A DNA stretch of 64,000 bases from Mycolicibacterium brisbanense (lineage in GTDB: Bacteria; Actinomycetota; Actinomycetes; Mycobacteriales; Mycobacteriaceae), in assembly GCF_001570425.1 (NCBI RefSeq), contig NZ_BCSX01000034.1, positions 1 through 64,000 on the forward strand, written 5' to 3'. The position numbers and the translations under genes were made by a program. The notes beneath the pieces are model-generated. The model worked only from the letters and a program-made list of their open reading frames with translations. It was not told where the DNA came from and made no database searches. Shown one piece after another: positions 16,236 through 28,031 of this stretch. The first letter of the stretch is position 1. Each line of letters starts with the position of its first letter.

Positions 16236-18577
16236 CGGCGCCCCAGGACTATTTCGCCAGTTTCAGCACCGCCGACGATGCCCTGGTGCTCGCGTCGGTG
16301 TCCTCGCCGGCAGAGCTGGAACTGCTCAACGACTGGCTACGGAGGCACCGGCGCGAGCATCCCGATTCCAAGATCGACGTGTTGCAGCTCCCCGCGACCG
16401 ACGAACCGGCGCCCGGCGTCGTGGCCAGCCTGGTCGAGGAGTTGGAGGCCGACGAGGACCGGCTGGTGGTTCCGGTGCGGGTGTTCTGGGTGCCTGCCGG
16501 TCTGCCCACCCGGCTCAAGGTGGTCGGTCTGATCTCGGGCCGCGACACCTACCGGCCGCCGGAAATCCTGCAGCGCCGGATTCTGCGCAAGGATCCGTCC
16601 CGCGCGCGGGTGGTCGCCGGCGAGCCGGCCAAAGTCTCCGAGCTACACCGACAGTGGAGCGAGCAGACGACAGCCGAAAGTCCAAGGGAATTCGCACGTT
16701 TCGTGCTGCGGCGGGCGGCGCTGGCCATCGAGCGGGTGGAGCTGCGACTGCTGGGACCGGAGTACAAGTCGCCGCGCCTGATCAAGCCGGAGATGTTGGC
16801 ATCGGCGCGATTCCGCGAGGGCCTGGACAAGATCCCCGGCGCCACCGTGGAAAAGGCCGGCGAGATGCTCGACGAGCTGTCCACCGGGTGGAGCCGGTTC
16901 TCGGTCGATCTGATACCCGCGCTCGGCCGGCTGTTCAGCCGCGGATTCGACCCGCGCATCGACTACGACCGCGACCAGGTCGAGAAGATGCGGCACAACC
17001 TGGAAACGCACCCCGCGGTTCTGCTGTTCTCCCACCGGTCCTACCTCGACGGCGGCATCGTGCCGCTGGCCATGCAGGAGAACCGGTTACCCCCGGTGCA
17101 CACCTTCGCAGGCATCAACCTGTCCTTCGGGGTGATGGGCCCGCTCTTGCGTCACTCCGGGGTGATCTTCCTACGCCGCAAGCTCGACGACCCGCTTTAC
17201 AAATACGTGCTGCGCCAGTTCGTCGGCTACATCGTCGAGAAACGGTTCAATCTCAGCTGGGCCATCGAGGGCACGCGGTCTCGCACCGGAAAGATGTTGC
17301 CGCCCAAGCTCGGTCTGCTCGCGTACGTGGCGGACGCCTACCTGGACGGTCGTAGCGACGACATCCTGCTGCAGCCGGTGTCGATCAGTTTCGATCAGCT
17401 GCACGAGACCGCCGAGTATGCGGCATACGCCCGCGGCGGCGAGAAACGGCCCGAGAGCTTCAGCTGGCTGTACGACTTCGTCAAGGCTCAGGGCGAACGC
17501 AACTACGGCAAGATCTACGTGCGGTTCCCCGAAGCGGTTTCGATGCGCCAGTACCTCGGCGAGCCGCACGGCCCCATGGTCGAGGACGAGGCCGCCAAGC
17601 GGCTGGCCATGCAGAAGATGGCCTTCGAGGTGGCTTGGCGCATCCTGCGGGTCACGCCGGTCAACGCGACGGGGCTCGTGTCGGCGCTGCTGCTCACCAC
17701 CAAGGGCGTCGCGCTGACGCTCGAACAGTTGCATCACACCTTGCAGGACTCGCTGGACTATCTCGAGCGCAAGAACACCCCCGTGACCAACAGCGCGTTG
17801 CGGCTGCGGACGCTGGAGGGGGTGCGGTCGGCGGTGGACGCGTTGTCCAACGGTCACCCCGTGACCGTCGTCGAGGGCGGCCGCGAACCGGTGTGGCGGA
17901 TCGCCCCGGAGAACGAACTGGAGGCGGCGTTCTATCGCAACTCGCTCATCCACGCGTTCCTCGAGACGTCGATCGTCGAGCTGGCCCTGGTTCACGCCAC
18001 GCATGCCACCGACGACCCGCTGCAAGCGTTCTGGAATCAGGTCATGCGCCTACGCGACCTGCTCAAGTTCGACTTCTATTTCGCCGATTCGGCGGCGTTC
18101 CGGGAGAACATCACCGAGGAGCTGTCCTGGCACGACAATTGGGAATCCCACGTCTCGGCCGGTGGTGAGGAGATCTTCCAACTGTTGCGCGCCAAACGAC
18201 CACTGATCGCCGGTGCCATGCTGCGGCCCTTCTTCGAGGCCGACGAGATCGTCGCGGACGTCCTGCGCGACGCACCCGCCGAGATCTCCGAGAAGGAGCT
18301 CACCAAGCGGGCGCTGGGACTCGGTGCTCAGCAAGTCGCGCAGGGCCGGATCCAGAGCAATGAGGCGGTGTCGGCCCTGTTGTTCGCCACGGCACGCCAG
18401 GTGGCCGCCGACCAGAATCTGCTGACACCCGCAGCCGATCTCAGCGAGCGCCGCACGGCGTTCCTGCGCGAGATCCGCGGCATCCTGGCCGACATGACCC
18501 AGGTCGAACAGATCGCCCGCGATCGCTTCTTTGCCGAGGAGCGGCGTCGCCAACGGGAGCGCGCCGGTTCGGCCTAG
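16232..18577 (+). CDS. plsB2: Glycerol-3-phosphate acyltransferase PlsB2
   Basis: 781 aa from a GTG at 16232. It catalyses the first acylation of sn-glycerol-3-phosphate at the membrane. The acyltransferase motifs are clear: H268-R-S-Y-L-D273, then GVIFLRRK and AIEGTRSRTGK, then a conserved LLQPVSISFDQLHETAEYA. Length and the long C-terminal region match PlsB rather than the short PlsC. The corresponding M. tuberculosis gene is Rv2482c. Last of three genes linked by 4-bp overlaps (acyltransferase, plsC, plsB2), which supports coordinated supply of phosphatidate and triacylglycerol. Confidence 0.95.
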   Translation: MTAPQDYFASFSTADDALVLASVSSPAELELLNDWLRRHRREHPDSKIDVLQLPATDEPAPGVVASLVEELEADEDRLVVPVRVFWVPAGLPTRLKVVGLISGRDTYRPPEILQRRILRKDPSRARVVAGEPAKVSELHRQWSEQTTAESPREFARFVLRRAALAIERVELRLLGPEYKSPRLIKPEMLASARFREGLDKIPGATVEKAGEMLDELSTGWSRFSVDLIPALGRLFSRGFDPRIDYDRDQVEKMRHNLETHPAVLLFSHRSYLDGGIVPLAMQENRLPPVHTFAGINLSFGVMGPLLRHSGVIFLRRKLDDPLYKYVLRQFVGYIVEKRFNLSWAIEGTRSRTGKMLPPKLGLLAYVADAYLDGRSDDILLQPVSISFDQLHETAEYAAYARGGEKRPESFSWLYDFVKAQGERNYGKIYVRFPEAVSMRQYLGEPHGPMVEDEAAKRLAMQKMAFEVAWRILRVTPVNATGLVSALLLTTKGVALTLEQLHHTLQDSLDYLERKNTPVTNSALRLRTLEGVRSAVDALSNGHPVTVVEGGREPVWRIAPENELEAAFYRNSLIHAFLETSIVELALVHATHATDDPLQAFWNQVMRLRDLLKFDFYFADSAAFRENITEELSWHDNWESHVSAGGEEIFQLLRAKRPLIAGAMLRPFFEADEIVADVLRDAPAEISEKELTKRALGLGAQQVAQGRIQSNEAVSALLFATARQVAADQNLLTPAADLSERRTAFLREIRGILADMTQVEQIARDRFFAEERRRQRERAGSA

Positions 18578-18617
18578 CCCACGCAGAGTGGGCCGGGCCA
18601 CGCCATACGCTGGGAAC

Positions 18618-20639
18618 ATGACTTCTCCCGGCGCGCCGGCCGTATCAGGCGTGCGCACCAGTGCTGTGTGGCCCGTGCTCGTCGGCGTCGGGATGCTGGC
18701 CGGAACCGTCGCCGCCGGGATCGGGGCGCTCGCGCTGGCCGACGCGCTGACGGCGACCGGTCTGCCCAACCCTGGTCCCATCACCACCTACGGCCTGCCG
18801 TTCGTGCGGGCGGCCGGCGAGATCGCCGCGGTGGTCGCGGTCGGTGCGTTTCTGTTCGCCGCGTTCCTGGTGCCGCCGCAGGCCAACGGTGTGCTCGACG
18901 TGGCCGGCTACCGCGCGTTGCGGCTCGGGTCGGCAGCGTCGGCGGTGTGGACGGTGTGCGCCGCGCTGCTGGTTCCGCTGACCGTGTCGGATGTGTCCGG
19001 TCAACCGCTGCTCGAGCACCTCAGCCCGACCGATGTGTGGTCGGTGGCCAGCCTGATCGATACCGCAGGTGCGTGGCGATGGACCGCGATCCTCGCCGCT
19101 GCGGTGACCGTTGCCAGCCTGCCCGTGCTGCGCTGGGGGTGGACCCCGGTACTGCTGGGCGGATCGATGCTCACGTTGGTGCCGTTGGCGCTGACCGGGC
19201 ACTCATCGGCAGGCGGCGCCCACGACCTGGCCACCAACAGCCTGTTCATCCACCTCATGGCCGCGGCGCTGTGGGCGGGCGGCCTGCTGGCGCTGTTGGT
19301 GCACGCGCTGCGCGGTCAACTCGGCGAGAACACCGCCCTGGCCGCCCGTCGGTTTTCGGCCCTGGCGCTGTGGTGCTACATCGCGATGGCGTTCAGCGGG
19401 GTGATCAACGCGCTGGTGCGCCTACAACCTGCTGATCTGGTGCGCACGCCGTACGGCCTGCTGATCGTCGCCAAGATGGTGGCTCTCGGTCTCTTAGGGG
19501 TGCTCGGCTGGGCGCAGCGCCGCAGCGGGGTGGCCGCGCTGCAGGCCGACCCGGACGCCCGGCGGCCCCTGATCCGGCTGGCACTGGGGGAGGCGGCATT
19601 GTTCGGGGCGACGTTCGGGATCGCCGTCGGGTTGGGGCGCACGCCCCCGCCACCGGAGACCAGGGTGCCCAGCGCCACCGAGGTGGCCATCGGGTACGAC
19701 TTCTCCGGGCCGCCGACGGTCGCCCGCGTGCTGTTCGACTGGCGCTTCGATCTGATCTTCGGCACCGCCGCGATCATCGGCGCGGTCGTGTATGTGCTCG
19801 CGGTGCGCCGGTTGCGCCGGCGGGGCGACGCCTGGCCGGTGGGCCGGACCGCGGCGTGGCTGCTCGGCTGCGCGACGTTGCTGTTCACCACGTCGTCGGG
19901 GCTCGGCAGGTACATGCCTGCGATGTTCAGCATGCACATGATCGCGCACATGCTGCTGTCGATGCTGGTGCCGATCCTGCTCGTGCTCGGGGCGCCGGTC
20001 ACCTTGGCGTTGCGCGCGTTGCCGGCCGCAGGCCGTGGGGCTGCACCGGGTCCACGAGAGTGGTTGCTGGCGGCTCTGCATTCCCCGGTGTCGAAGTTCC
20101 TGACCCAACCGGTGGTGGCGACCGTGTTGTTCGTGGCCGGGTTCTACGGCCTGTACTTCGGCGGCATCTTCGACGCCGCCGTGAGCAATCACGCCGCGCA
20201 CCTGCTGATGAACGTGCACTTCCTGGTGTCGGGCTACCTGTTCTACTGGGTGGTGATCGGCGTGGACCCCACCCCGCGGCCCATCCCGCATCTGGCCAAG
20301 ATGGGCATGGTGTTCGCGTCGCTACCGCTGCACGCGTTCTTCGGTGTGGTGATGATGGGCATGCAGACCGTGCTCGGCGCGACCTTCTACCGGTCCCTGC
20401 AGCTGCCCTGGCACACCGACCTGATCGGCGATCAGCACCTTGGCGGTGGAATCGCTTGGGCGGCAGGGGAAGTCCCCCTTGTCATCGTGATGCTGGCGTT
20501 GCTGATCCAATGGCGGCGCAGTGATCAGCGCACCGCCAAGCGGCTCGACCGGGCCGCCGACCGCGACGACAACGCCGAACTGGCCGCGTACAACGCGATG
20601 CTCGCCGAGATGGCCCGTCGCGACAAGCCCGCGGACTGA
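18618..20639 (+). CDS. CopD-CtaG fusion: copper/cytochrome oxidase assembly membrane protein
   Basis: 673 aa from the ATG at 18618; open frame continues upstream into plsB2 but that part is the neighbour's shadow. It is an all-membrane protein with two family domains. The N-terminal half has nine or so helices and resembles CopD copper-resistance proteins (TGHSSAGGAHDLATNSLFIHLMAAALWAGG region near 195-225). The C-terminal half (from about 420) resembles caa3-type CtaG, with the conserved FSMHMIAHMLLSMLVPILL and HAAHLLMNVHFLVSGYLFY histidine/methionine-rich helices. The likely role is copper handling for cytochrome c oxidase assembly. The relative in M. tuberculosis is Rv0102, which lies elsewhere. 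Confidence 0.88.
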   Translation: MTSPGAPAVSGVRTSAVWPVLVGVGMLAGTVAAGIGALALADALTATGLPNPGPITTYGLPFVRAAGEIAAVVAVGAFLFAAFLVPPQANGVLDVAGYRALRLGSAASAVWTVCAALLVPLTVSDVSGQPLLEHLSPTDVWSVASLIDTAGAWRWTAILAAAVTVASLPVLRWGWTPVLLGGSMLTLVPLALTGHSSAGGAHDLATNSLFIHLMAAALWAGGLLALLVHALRGQLGENTALAARRFSALALWCYIAMAFSGVINALVRLQPADLVRTPYGLLIVAKMVALGLLGVLGWAQRRSGVAALQADPDARRPLIRLALGEAALFGATFGIAVGLGRTPPPPETRVPSATEVAIGYDFSGPPTVARVLFDWRFDLIFGTAAIIGAVVYVLAVRRLRRRGDAWPVGRTAAWLLGCATLLFTTSSGLGRYMPAMFSMHMIAHMLLSMLVPILLVLGAPVTLALRALPAAGRGAAPGPREWLLAALHSPVSKFLTQPVVATVLFVAGFYGLYFGGIFDAAVSNHAAHLLMNVHFLVSGYLFYWVVIGVDPTPRPIPHLAKMGMVFASLPLHAFFGVVMMGMQTVLGATFYRSLQLPWHTDLIGDQHLGGGIAWAAGEVPLVIVMLALLIQWRRSDQRTAKRLDRAADRDDNAELAAYNAMLAEMARRDKPAD

Positions 20640-20791
20640 CGAGTTATCCCCAACCTGCATTTCATCCACAACCTTGCTTTCCGGCCGCTGCCGTGGGCCG
20701 TCCTTGTCGGTGCCGCGGCGGTCAATGGCGGTGTCAGGCATCGCGGCTTTCCGGCCCCGGCGCCCACATCACCAGCGAAAGGGAATCAGCA

Positions 20792-21286
20792 ATGTTCGAG
20801 ACACCGTTCACCGTGGTCGGCAATATCGTCACCAATCCTGTCCGGCTCCGGTTCGGAGACCAGGAGCTGTTCAAGTTCCGGGTCGCGAGCAACTCGCGCC
20901 GCCGCGGCGCCGGTGGAACCTGGGAGCCCGGGAATTCGTTGTACGTGACGGTCAACTGCTGGGGAAACCTGGCCCGTGGGGTCAGCGCCTCGCTCGGCAA
21001 GGGTGACGCCGTGGTCGTCGTCGGGCACCTCTACACCAGTGAGTACGAGGACAAAGAAGGTGTGCGGCGGTCGTCGGTGGAGGTCCGCGCCACCGCGGTG
21101 GGGCCCGACCTGTCACGGTGCAGCGCGAAGGTCGAGTTGCTGCCCAGGCCGGGCGGCACGGGCACCGCGCCCGACGCGGATCAGCAGGCAGCACGGGACG
21201 GCGACGGTCCCGACGACGCTGACGATGAGGTCGACGAGACGGAGATCCCGGCGCAGGAGCCGGGGGCGCTGCCACTGTCGGCTTGA
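20792..21286 (+). CDS. ssbB: Second single-stranded DNA-binding protein (SsbB type)
   Basis: 164 aa from the ATG at 20792 with GAAAGGGA upstream. It has one OB-fold: FETPFTVVGNIVTNPVRLRFGD at the start, KFRVASNSRRR, LYVTVNCWGNLARGVSASLGKGDAVVVVGHL and SSVEVRATAVGPDLSRC. The tail is acidic (DADDEVDETEIP) but lacks the DDxxPF tip that recruits repair enzymes in the main SSB. It is the Rv2478c-type paralogue, not the essential ssb next to rpsF. Its role is probably in recombination or stress DNA metabolism. Confidence 0.92.
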   Translation: MFETPFTVVGNIVTNPVRLRFGDQELFKFRVASNSRRRGAGGTWEPGNSLYVTVNCWGNLARGVSASLGKGDAVVVVGHLYTSEYEDKEGVRRSSVEVRATAVGPDLSRCSAKVELLPRPGGTGTAPDADQQAARDGDGPDDADDEVDETEIPAQEPGALPLSA

Positions 21287-21391
21287 CGTCACTCGGTCAC
21301 GCCTAGGATGGGCGCGGGTGACAGGACTTGTGCTTCCCCCGCGCGGGCCTCGTCAGAAAGACTGGACAGCTTCAGAAAGGCACATCACGGC

Positions 21392-23065
<1,674 letters not shown>

Positions 23066-23130
23066 CCAGTCGGCGGGATAGTTCGCGAGGATCAAGCGCA
23101 GCAAGTCGGGCTACGACTAATGTCGCTCCT

Positions 23131-23150
23131 ACGCACCAGCGCCGGTGCGT
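23131..23150 (+). promoter_or_regulatory. Hairpin upstream of gdh
   Basis: ACGCACC (23131-23137) pairs with GGTGCGT (23144-23150) around a 6-nt loop, 24 nt before the gdh start and 65 nt after the ettA stop. It may be a weak terminator, an attenuator or a protein-binding site; nothing decides between these. Confidence 0.4.
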
Positions 23151-23174
23151 GGGCGTCAGTCAGGAGTATTCGGT

Positions 23175-26100
23175 ATGACGGCATGGCCGCAATCTCAGGG
23201 ACAACAAACCACGAGCGTCCCAGGAGGACCGGAGCCAACGCCCGATATCACGCAACGCCTTGCCGTAGCCCTGCTGTCCACCTATCGGGGGCCGCAGGCC
23301 GACGCGCCGGGTGCCACCACGACCGGGCCCATCGCGATCAGCGCGCCCGAGCGGCTCGTGTCGGATGGCGCCGTGGCGGCCCACTACCGGTTGGGGGCCC
23401 GGCGCGCACCCGGCGAGACCAACGTCGCCGTCTACCCGGGTGACGCCGAGACCGGACCCGCCCTGCAGATCGTCACCGATCAGGCACCGATGCTCGTCGA
23501 CTCGGTGACGGTGCTGCTGCACCGTCTCGGCGTGGCCTACAGCGCCATCATGAACCCGGTGTTTCGGGTCCGCCGGGACGCCGACGGGCAACTGCAGGAC
23601 ATCAGGCCGGTGGCCGACGCGGTGCCCGGAGACGGCGTCGACGAGTGCTGGATTCTCATCCCGGTGACGGGCGCGGCCGACGGCGGTGCCCTCACCGAGG
23701 CCACACGCCTGGTGCCCGGAATCCTGGCCGATGCCCGCCAGATCGGCCTGGACACCGGTGCCATGGCCGCCGCGCTGCACGGGCTGGCCAACGACCTCGC
23801 CACCGACGTCGAGGGGCATTTTCCCAACGCCGACCGCAAGGACGTGGCGGCGTTGCTGCGCTGGCTGGCCGACGGGCACTTCGTGCTCCTGGGCTACCAG
23901 CAGTGCGCGGTGGGCGACGGCCAGGCCGTGGTCGACCCGGCGAGCCGCCTCGGTGTGCTTCGGCTGCGGCAGGACGTACTGCCGCCGCTGACCAATCCGG
24001 ACGATCTGCTGGTGCTGGCCCAGGCGACCATCCCGAGCTACCTGCGTTACGGCGCCTATCCGTACCTGGTGGTGGTCCGGGAAAGCGGCAGCCCTGCCGG
24101 TGCGATCGAACACCGCTTCGTCGGACTGTTCACCATCGCGGCCATGAACGCCAATGTGCTTGAGATCCCGCTGGTCTCACGGCGCGCCGAGGAAGCCTTG
24201 GCGATGGCCCATCGCGACCCGAGCCACCCGGGGCAGCTGCTGCGTGACATCATCCAGACCATTCCGCGGCCGGAGCTGTTCGCGCTGAGCTCCAAAGAGC
24301 TGCTCGAAATGGCCATGGCTGTGGTGGATCTGGGCTCGCGGCGCCGCACCCTGCTGTTCTTGCGCGCCGACCAACTGGCCCATTTCGTCTCGTGCCTGGT
24401 GTACCTGCCGCGTGATCGCTACACCACCGCGGTGCGCCTGGAGATGCAGGACATCCTGGTTCGCGAACTCGGTGGCGTGAGCATCGACTATTCCGCACGG
24501 GTCAGTGAATCCCCTTGGGCCGTAGTGCATTTCACGGTAAGGCTGCCCGACGGTGAGCGTGCGCACCGGGTGGACACCTCGATCGAGAACGAGTCGCGGA
24601 TCCAGAATCTGCTGACCGAGGCCACCCGGAACTGGGGCGACCGGCTGATCAGTTCGGCCACGGGCCTCAACCCCGCCGCTGTCGAGCACTACGCGACCGC
24701 CTTCCCGCAGGACTACAAGCAGGCTGTCGCACCGGCCGACGCCGTCACCGACATCGCGATCATCGAAGAGCTGCAGGACAATTCGGTCAAGCTGGTGTTC
24801 ACCGAGGGTGCCGACCGCATCGCCCAGCTGACCTGGTACCTCGGCGGGCATTCGGCATCGCTGAGCGAGCTGTTGCCGATGCTGCAGTCCATGGGCGTCG
24901 TCGTGCTCGAGGAACGGCCGTACACCGTCACCCGCGCGGACGGTTTGCCGGTCTGGATCTACCAGTTCAAGGTCTCGCGGCAACGTAACATGCCCGACGC
25001 GCCCGACGCCGAGGCCCAGGCGGCCACCGCGCAGCGCTTCGCCGACGCGGTCACCGCCATCTGGCAGGGTAATGCCGAGATCGACCGGTTCAACCAGCTG
25101 GTGCTGCGCGCCGGGCTCACCTGGCAGCAGGTGGTGATCCTGCGCGCGTACGCGAAATACCTGCGGCAGGCCGGCTTCCCGTATAGCCAGAACCACATCG
25201 AGTCGGTGCTCAACGACAACCCGCACACCGCGCGGTCACTCGTCGAGCTGTTCGAGGCACTGTTCACTCCGCCCGGCGCCGAACGCGACGGCGCGGCGCC
25301 CCGCGACGCCCAAAGCGCGGCTGCGGCAGTGGCGGCCGACATCGACGCGCTGGTCAGCCTCGACACCGACCGGGTGCTGCGCGCGTTCGCGAGCCTCATC
25401 CAGGCCACCCTGCGCACCAACTACTATGTGCAGCGCCCTGATTCGGCGCGGCAGCGTGGCGTGGTGGCGATGAAGCTCAACCCCGGGTTGATCAACGAAT
25501 TGCCGTTGCCCAGACCGAAATTCGAGATCTTCGTGTACTCGCCCCGCGTCGAGGGCGTGCATCTGCGGTTCGGATTCGTCGCGCGCGGCGGGCTGCGCTG
25601 GTCGGATCGCCGGGAGGACTTCCGCACCGAGATCCTCGGCCTGGTCAAGGCCCAGGCGGTCAAGAACGCCGTCATCGTGCCGGTCGGGGCCAAGGGCGGC
25701 TTCGTCGTCAAGCATCCGCCGGAGCCCACCGGCGACCCCGCCGTCGACCGCGACGCGACGCGGGCCGAAGGCGTCGCCTGCTACCAGCTGTTCATTTCCG
25801 GCCTGCTCGACGTCACCGACAACGTCGACAAGGCAACCGGTGCGGTCGTGACCCCGCCGGATGTCGTGCGTCGTGACGGTGAGGACGCCTACCTGGTGGT
25901 GGCGGCTGACAAGGGCACCGCGACGTTCTCCGACATCGCCAACGAGGTCGCCAAGTCATACGGTTTCTGGCTGGGTGACGCGTTCGCGTCGGGCGGCTCG
26001 ATCGGCTACGACCACAAGGCGATGGGCATCACCGCCAAGGGCGCCTGGGAATCGGTCAAGCGCCACTTCCGGGAAATGGGCGTCGACACTCAGACGCAAG

Positions 26101-28031
26101 ATTTCACGGTCGTCGGTGTCGGCGACATGAGCGGCGACGTGTTCGGCAACGGAATGCTGCTGTCCCAACACATTCGGTTGGTCGCGGCGTTCGACCACCG
26201 GCACATCTTCCTCGATCCCAACCCCGATGCCGCGACGTCGTGGGCCGAGCGCAGCCGGATGTTCCAGCTGCCGCGATCGAGCTGGGACGACTACGACAAG
26301 TCGCTGATCAGCGAGGGCGGCGGCGTGTTCAGCCGCGATCAGAAGTCGATCCCGATCAGTGCACAGGTGCGCGCGGCGCTGGGCATCGAGGGCGACGTCG
26401 ACGAGCTGACCCCGCCTGCGTTGATGAAGGCCATTCTGAAGGCTCCGGTGGACCTGCTGTGGAACGGCGGCATCGGCACCTACGTCAAGGCCGAGACCGA
26501 AGCGGATGCCGACGTCGGCGACCGGGCCAACGACATGATCCGGGTTTGCGGAAACCAGGTGCGGGCCAAGGTGATCGGCGAGGGCGGCAACCTCGGCGTG
26601 ACTCCGCTGGGCCGCATCGAGTTCGATCTGGCGGGTGGCCGGATCAACACCGACGCGCTGGACAACTCCGCCGGGGTGGACTGCTCCGATCACGAGGTCA
26701 ACATCAAGATCCTGATCGACTCGCTGGTCACCGCCGGCCGCGTCAGTGCCGAGGAACGCACCGGCCTGCTGTTGTCGATGACCGACGAGGTCGGTGAACT
26801 GGTACTGAGCGACAACCGTGACCAGAACGATCTGATGGGCACCAGCCGGGCCAACTCGGCGAGCATGCTCTCGGTGCACGCCCGCATGATCAAGGACTTC
26901 GTGGCCGATCGTGGGCTCAACCGTGAGCTGGAGGCGCTGCCGTCGGAGAAGGAGATCCGGCGCCGTACGGAGGCCGGAATCGGGCTCACCTCACCGGAAT
27001 TGGCCACGCTGATGGCACACGTCAAGCTGGCTCTCAAAGAGGATGTGCTGGCCAGCGACCTGCCCGACCAGGAGGTGTTCGCCTCCCGGTTGCCGCGGTA
27101 CTTCCCGGCCAGGTTGCGCGACGAGTTCCACACTGAGATCCGGTCGCATCAGCTGCGTCGCGAGATCATCACCACCATGCTGGTCAACGATCTGGTCGAC
27201 ACCAGCGGCATCAGCTACGCCTACCGCATCACCGAGGACGTCGGAGTCGGGCCGGTCGACGCGGCGCGCAGCTATGTGGCGACCAACGCGATCTTCCGGA
27301 TCGGCGATGTCTGGCGCCAGATCCGCGCGGCAGGCGAGCAGGGCGTCGCTGTCGCGGTGACCGACCGGATGACACTGGATCTGCGCCGACTGGTCGACCG
27401 CGCGGGCAGATGGCTGCTCAACTACCGGCCCCAGCCGTTGGCCGTCGGCGCCGAGATCAACCGGTTCGCCGACAAGGTCGCCATGCTGACGCCGCGCATA
27501 GGGGAGTGGCTGCGTGGCGCGGACAAGGCCATCGTCAACAAGGAGGCCGGTGAGCTTGTCGCGCACGGAGTCTCCCCAGAGCTGGCCTATCTGGTGTCCA
27601 CCGGGCTGTATCAGTACAGCCTGCTCGACGTGATCGACATCGCCGACATCATCGAGCGGGACCCGGTCGAGGTGGCCGACGCCTACTTCGCGTTGATGGA
27701 CCATCTCGGCGCCGACGGGCTGCTCACGGCGGTGTCGATGCTTGGTCGTGACGATCGGTGGCATTCGTTGGCGCGGTTGGCCATTCGTGATGACATCTAC
27801 GGGTCGGTGCGGGCGCTGTGCTTCGATGTCATGGCGGTCGGCGAGCCGGACGAGACCGGTGAGCAGAAGATCGCCGAATGGGAGCTGACCAACAGTTCCC
27901 GGGTGGCCCGTGCCCGCCGCACGTTGGCCGAGATCTACGAGGGCGAGCTGCAGGATCTGGCGACTCTGTCGGTGGCGGCCCGTCAGATCCGCAGCATGAC
28001 CAGGACGAGTGGGACGGGAACTACCGGGTGA
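23175..28031 (+). CDS. gdh: Large (180-kDa type) NAD-specific glutamate dehydrogenase
   Basis: 1618 aa from the ATG at 23175, with AGGAG 8 nt upstream; an earlier in-frame GTG at 23145 is less well placed. It interconverts glutamate and 2-oxoglutarate with NAD, mainly in the catabolic direction. The long N-terminal third has ACT-like regulatory segments. The catalytic core near residues 790-860 shows GLRWSDRREDFRTEILGLVKAQAVKNA and VGAKGGFVVK, followed by the nucleotide-binding region. Length matches Rv2476c. In mycobacteria this enzyme is inhibited by unphosphorylated GarA, which links it to PknG signalling; GarA is not encoded here. Its stop overlaps the thioesterase start by 4 bp. Confidence 0.96.
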   Translation: MTAWPQSQGQQTTSVPGGPEPTPDITQRLAVALLSTYRGPQADAPGATTTGPIAISAPERLVSDGAVAAHYRLGARRAPGETNVAVYPGDAETGPALQIVTDQAPMLVDSVTVLLHRLGVAYSAIMNPVFRVRRDADGQLQDIRPVADAVPGDGVDECWILIPVTGAADGGALTEATRLVPGILADARQIGLDTGAMAAALHGLANDLATDVEGHFPNADRKDVAALLRWLADGHFVLLGYQQCAVGDGQAVVDPASRLGVLRLRQDVLPPLTNPDDLLVLAQATIPSYLRYGAYPYLVVVRESGSPAGAIEHRFVGLFTIAAMNANVLEIPLVSRRAEEALAMAHRDPSHPGQLLRDIIQTIPRPELFALSSKELLEMAMAVVDLGSRRRTLLFLRADQLAHFVSCLVYLPRDRYTTAVRLEMQDILVRELGGVSIDYSARVSESPWAVVHFTVRLPDGERAHRVDTSIENESRIQNLLTEATRNWGDRLISSATGLNPAAVEHYATAFPQDYKQAVAPADAVTDIAIIEELQDNSVKLVFTEGADRIAQLTWYLGGHSASLSELLPMLQSMGVVVLEERPYTVTRADGLPVWIYQFKVSRQRNMPDAPDAEAQAATAQRFADAVTAIWQGNAEIDRFNQLVLRAGLTWQQVVILRAYAKYLRQAGFPYSQNHIESVLNDNPHTARSLVELFEALFTPPGAERDGAAPRDAQSAAAAVAADIDALVSLDTDRVLRAFASLIQATLRTNYYVQRPDSARQRGVVAMKLNPGLINELPLPRPKFEIFVYSPRVEGVHLRFGFVARGGLRWSDRREDFRTEILGLVKAQAVKNAVIVPVGAKGGFVVKHPPEPTGDPAVDRDATRAEGVACYQLFISGLLDVTDNVDKATGAVVTPPDVVRRDGEDAYLVVAADKGTATFSDIANEVAKSYGFWLGDAFASGGSIGYDHKAMGITAKGAWESVKRHFREMGVDTQTQDFTVVGVGDMSGDVFGNGMLLSQHIRLVAAFDHRHIFLDPNPDAATSWAERSRMFQLPRSSWDDYDKSLISEGGGVFSRDQKSIPISAQVRAALGIEGDVDELTPPALMKAILKAPVDLLWNGGIGTYVKAETEADADVGDRANDMIRVCGNQVRAKVIGEGGNLGVTPLGRIEFDLAGGRINTDALDNSAGVDCSDHEVNIKILIDSLVTAGRVSAEERTGLLLSMTDEVGELVLSDNRDQNDLMGTSRANSASMLSVHARMIKDFVADRGLNRELEALPSEKEIRRRTEAGIGLTSPELATLMAHVKLALKEDVLASDLPDQEVFASRLPRYFPARLRDEFHTEIRSHQLRREIITTMLVNDLVDTSGISYAYRITEDVGVGPVDAARSYVATNAIFRIGDVWRQIRAAGEQGVAVAVTDRMTLDLRRLVDRAGRWLLNYRPQPLAVGAEINRFADKVAMLTPRIGEWLRGADKAIVNKEAGELVAHGVSPELAYLVSTGLYQYSLLDVIDIADIIERDPVEVADAYFALMDHLGADGLLTAVSMLGRDDRWHSLARLAIRDDIYGSVRALCFDVMAVGEPDETGEQKIAEWELTNSSRVARARRTLAEIYEGELQDLATLSVAARQIRSMTRTSGTGTTG

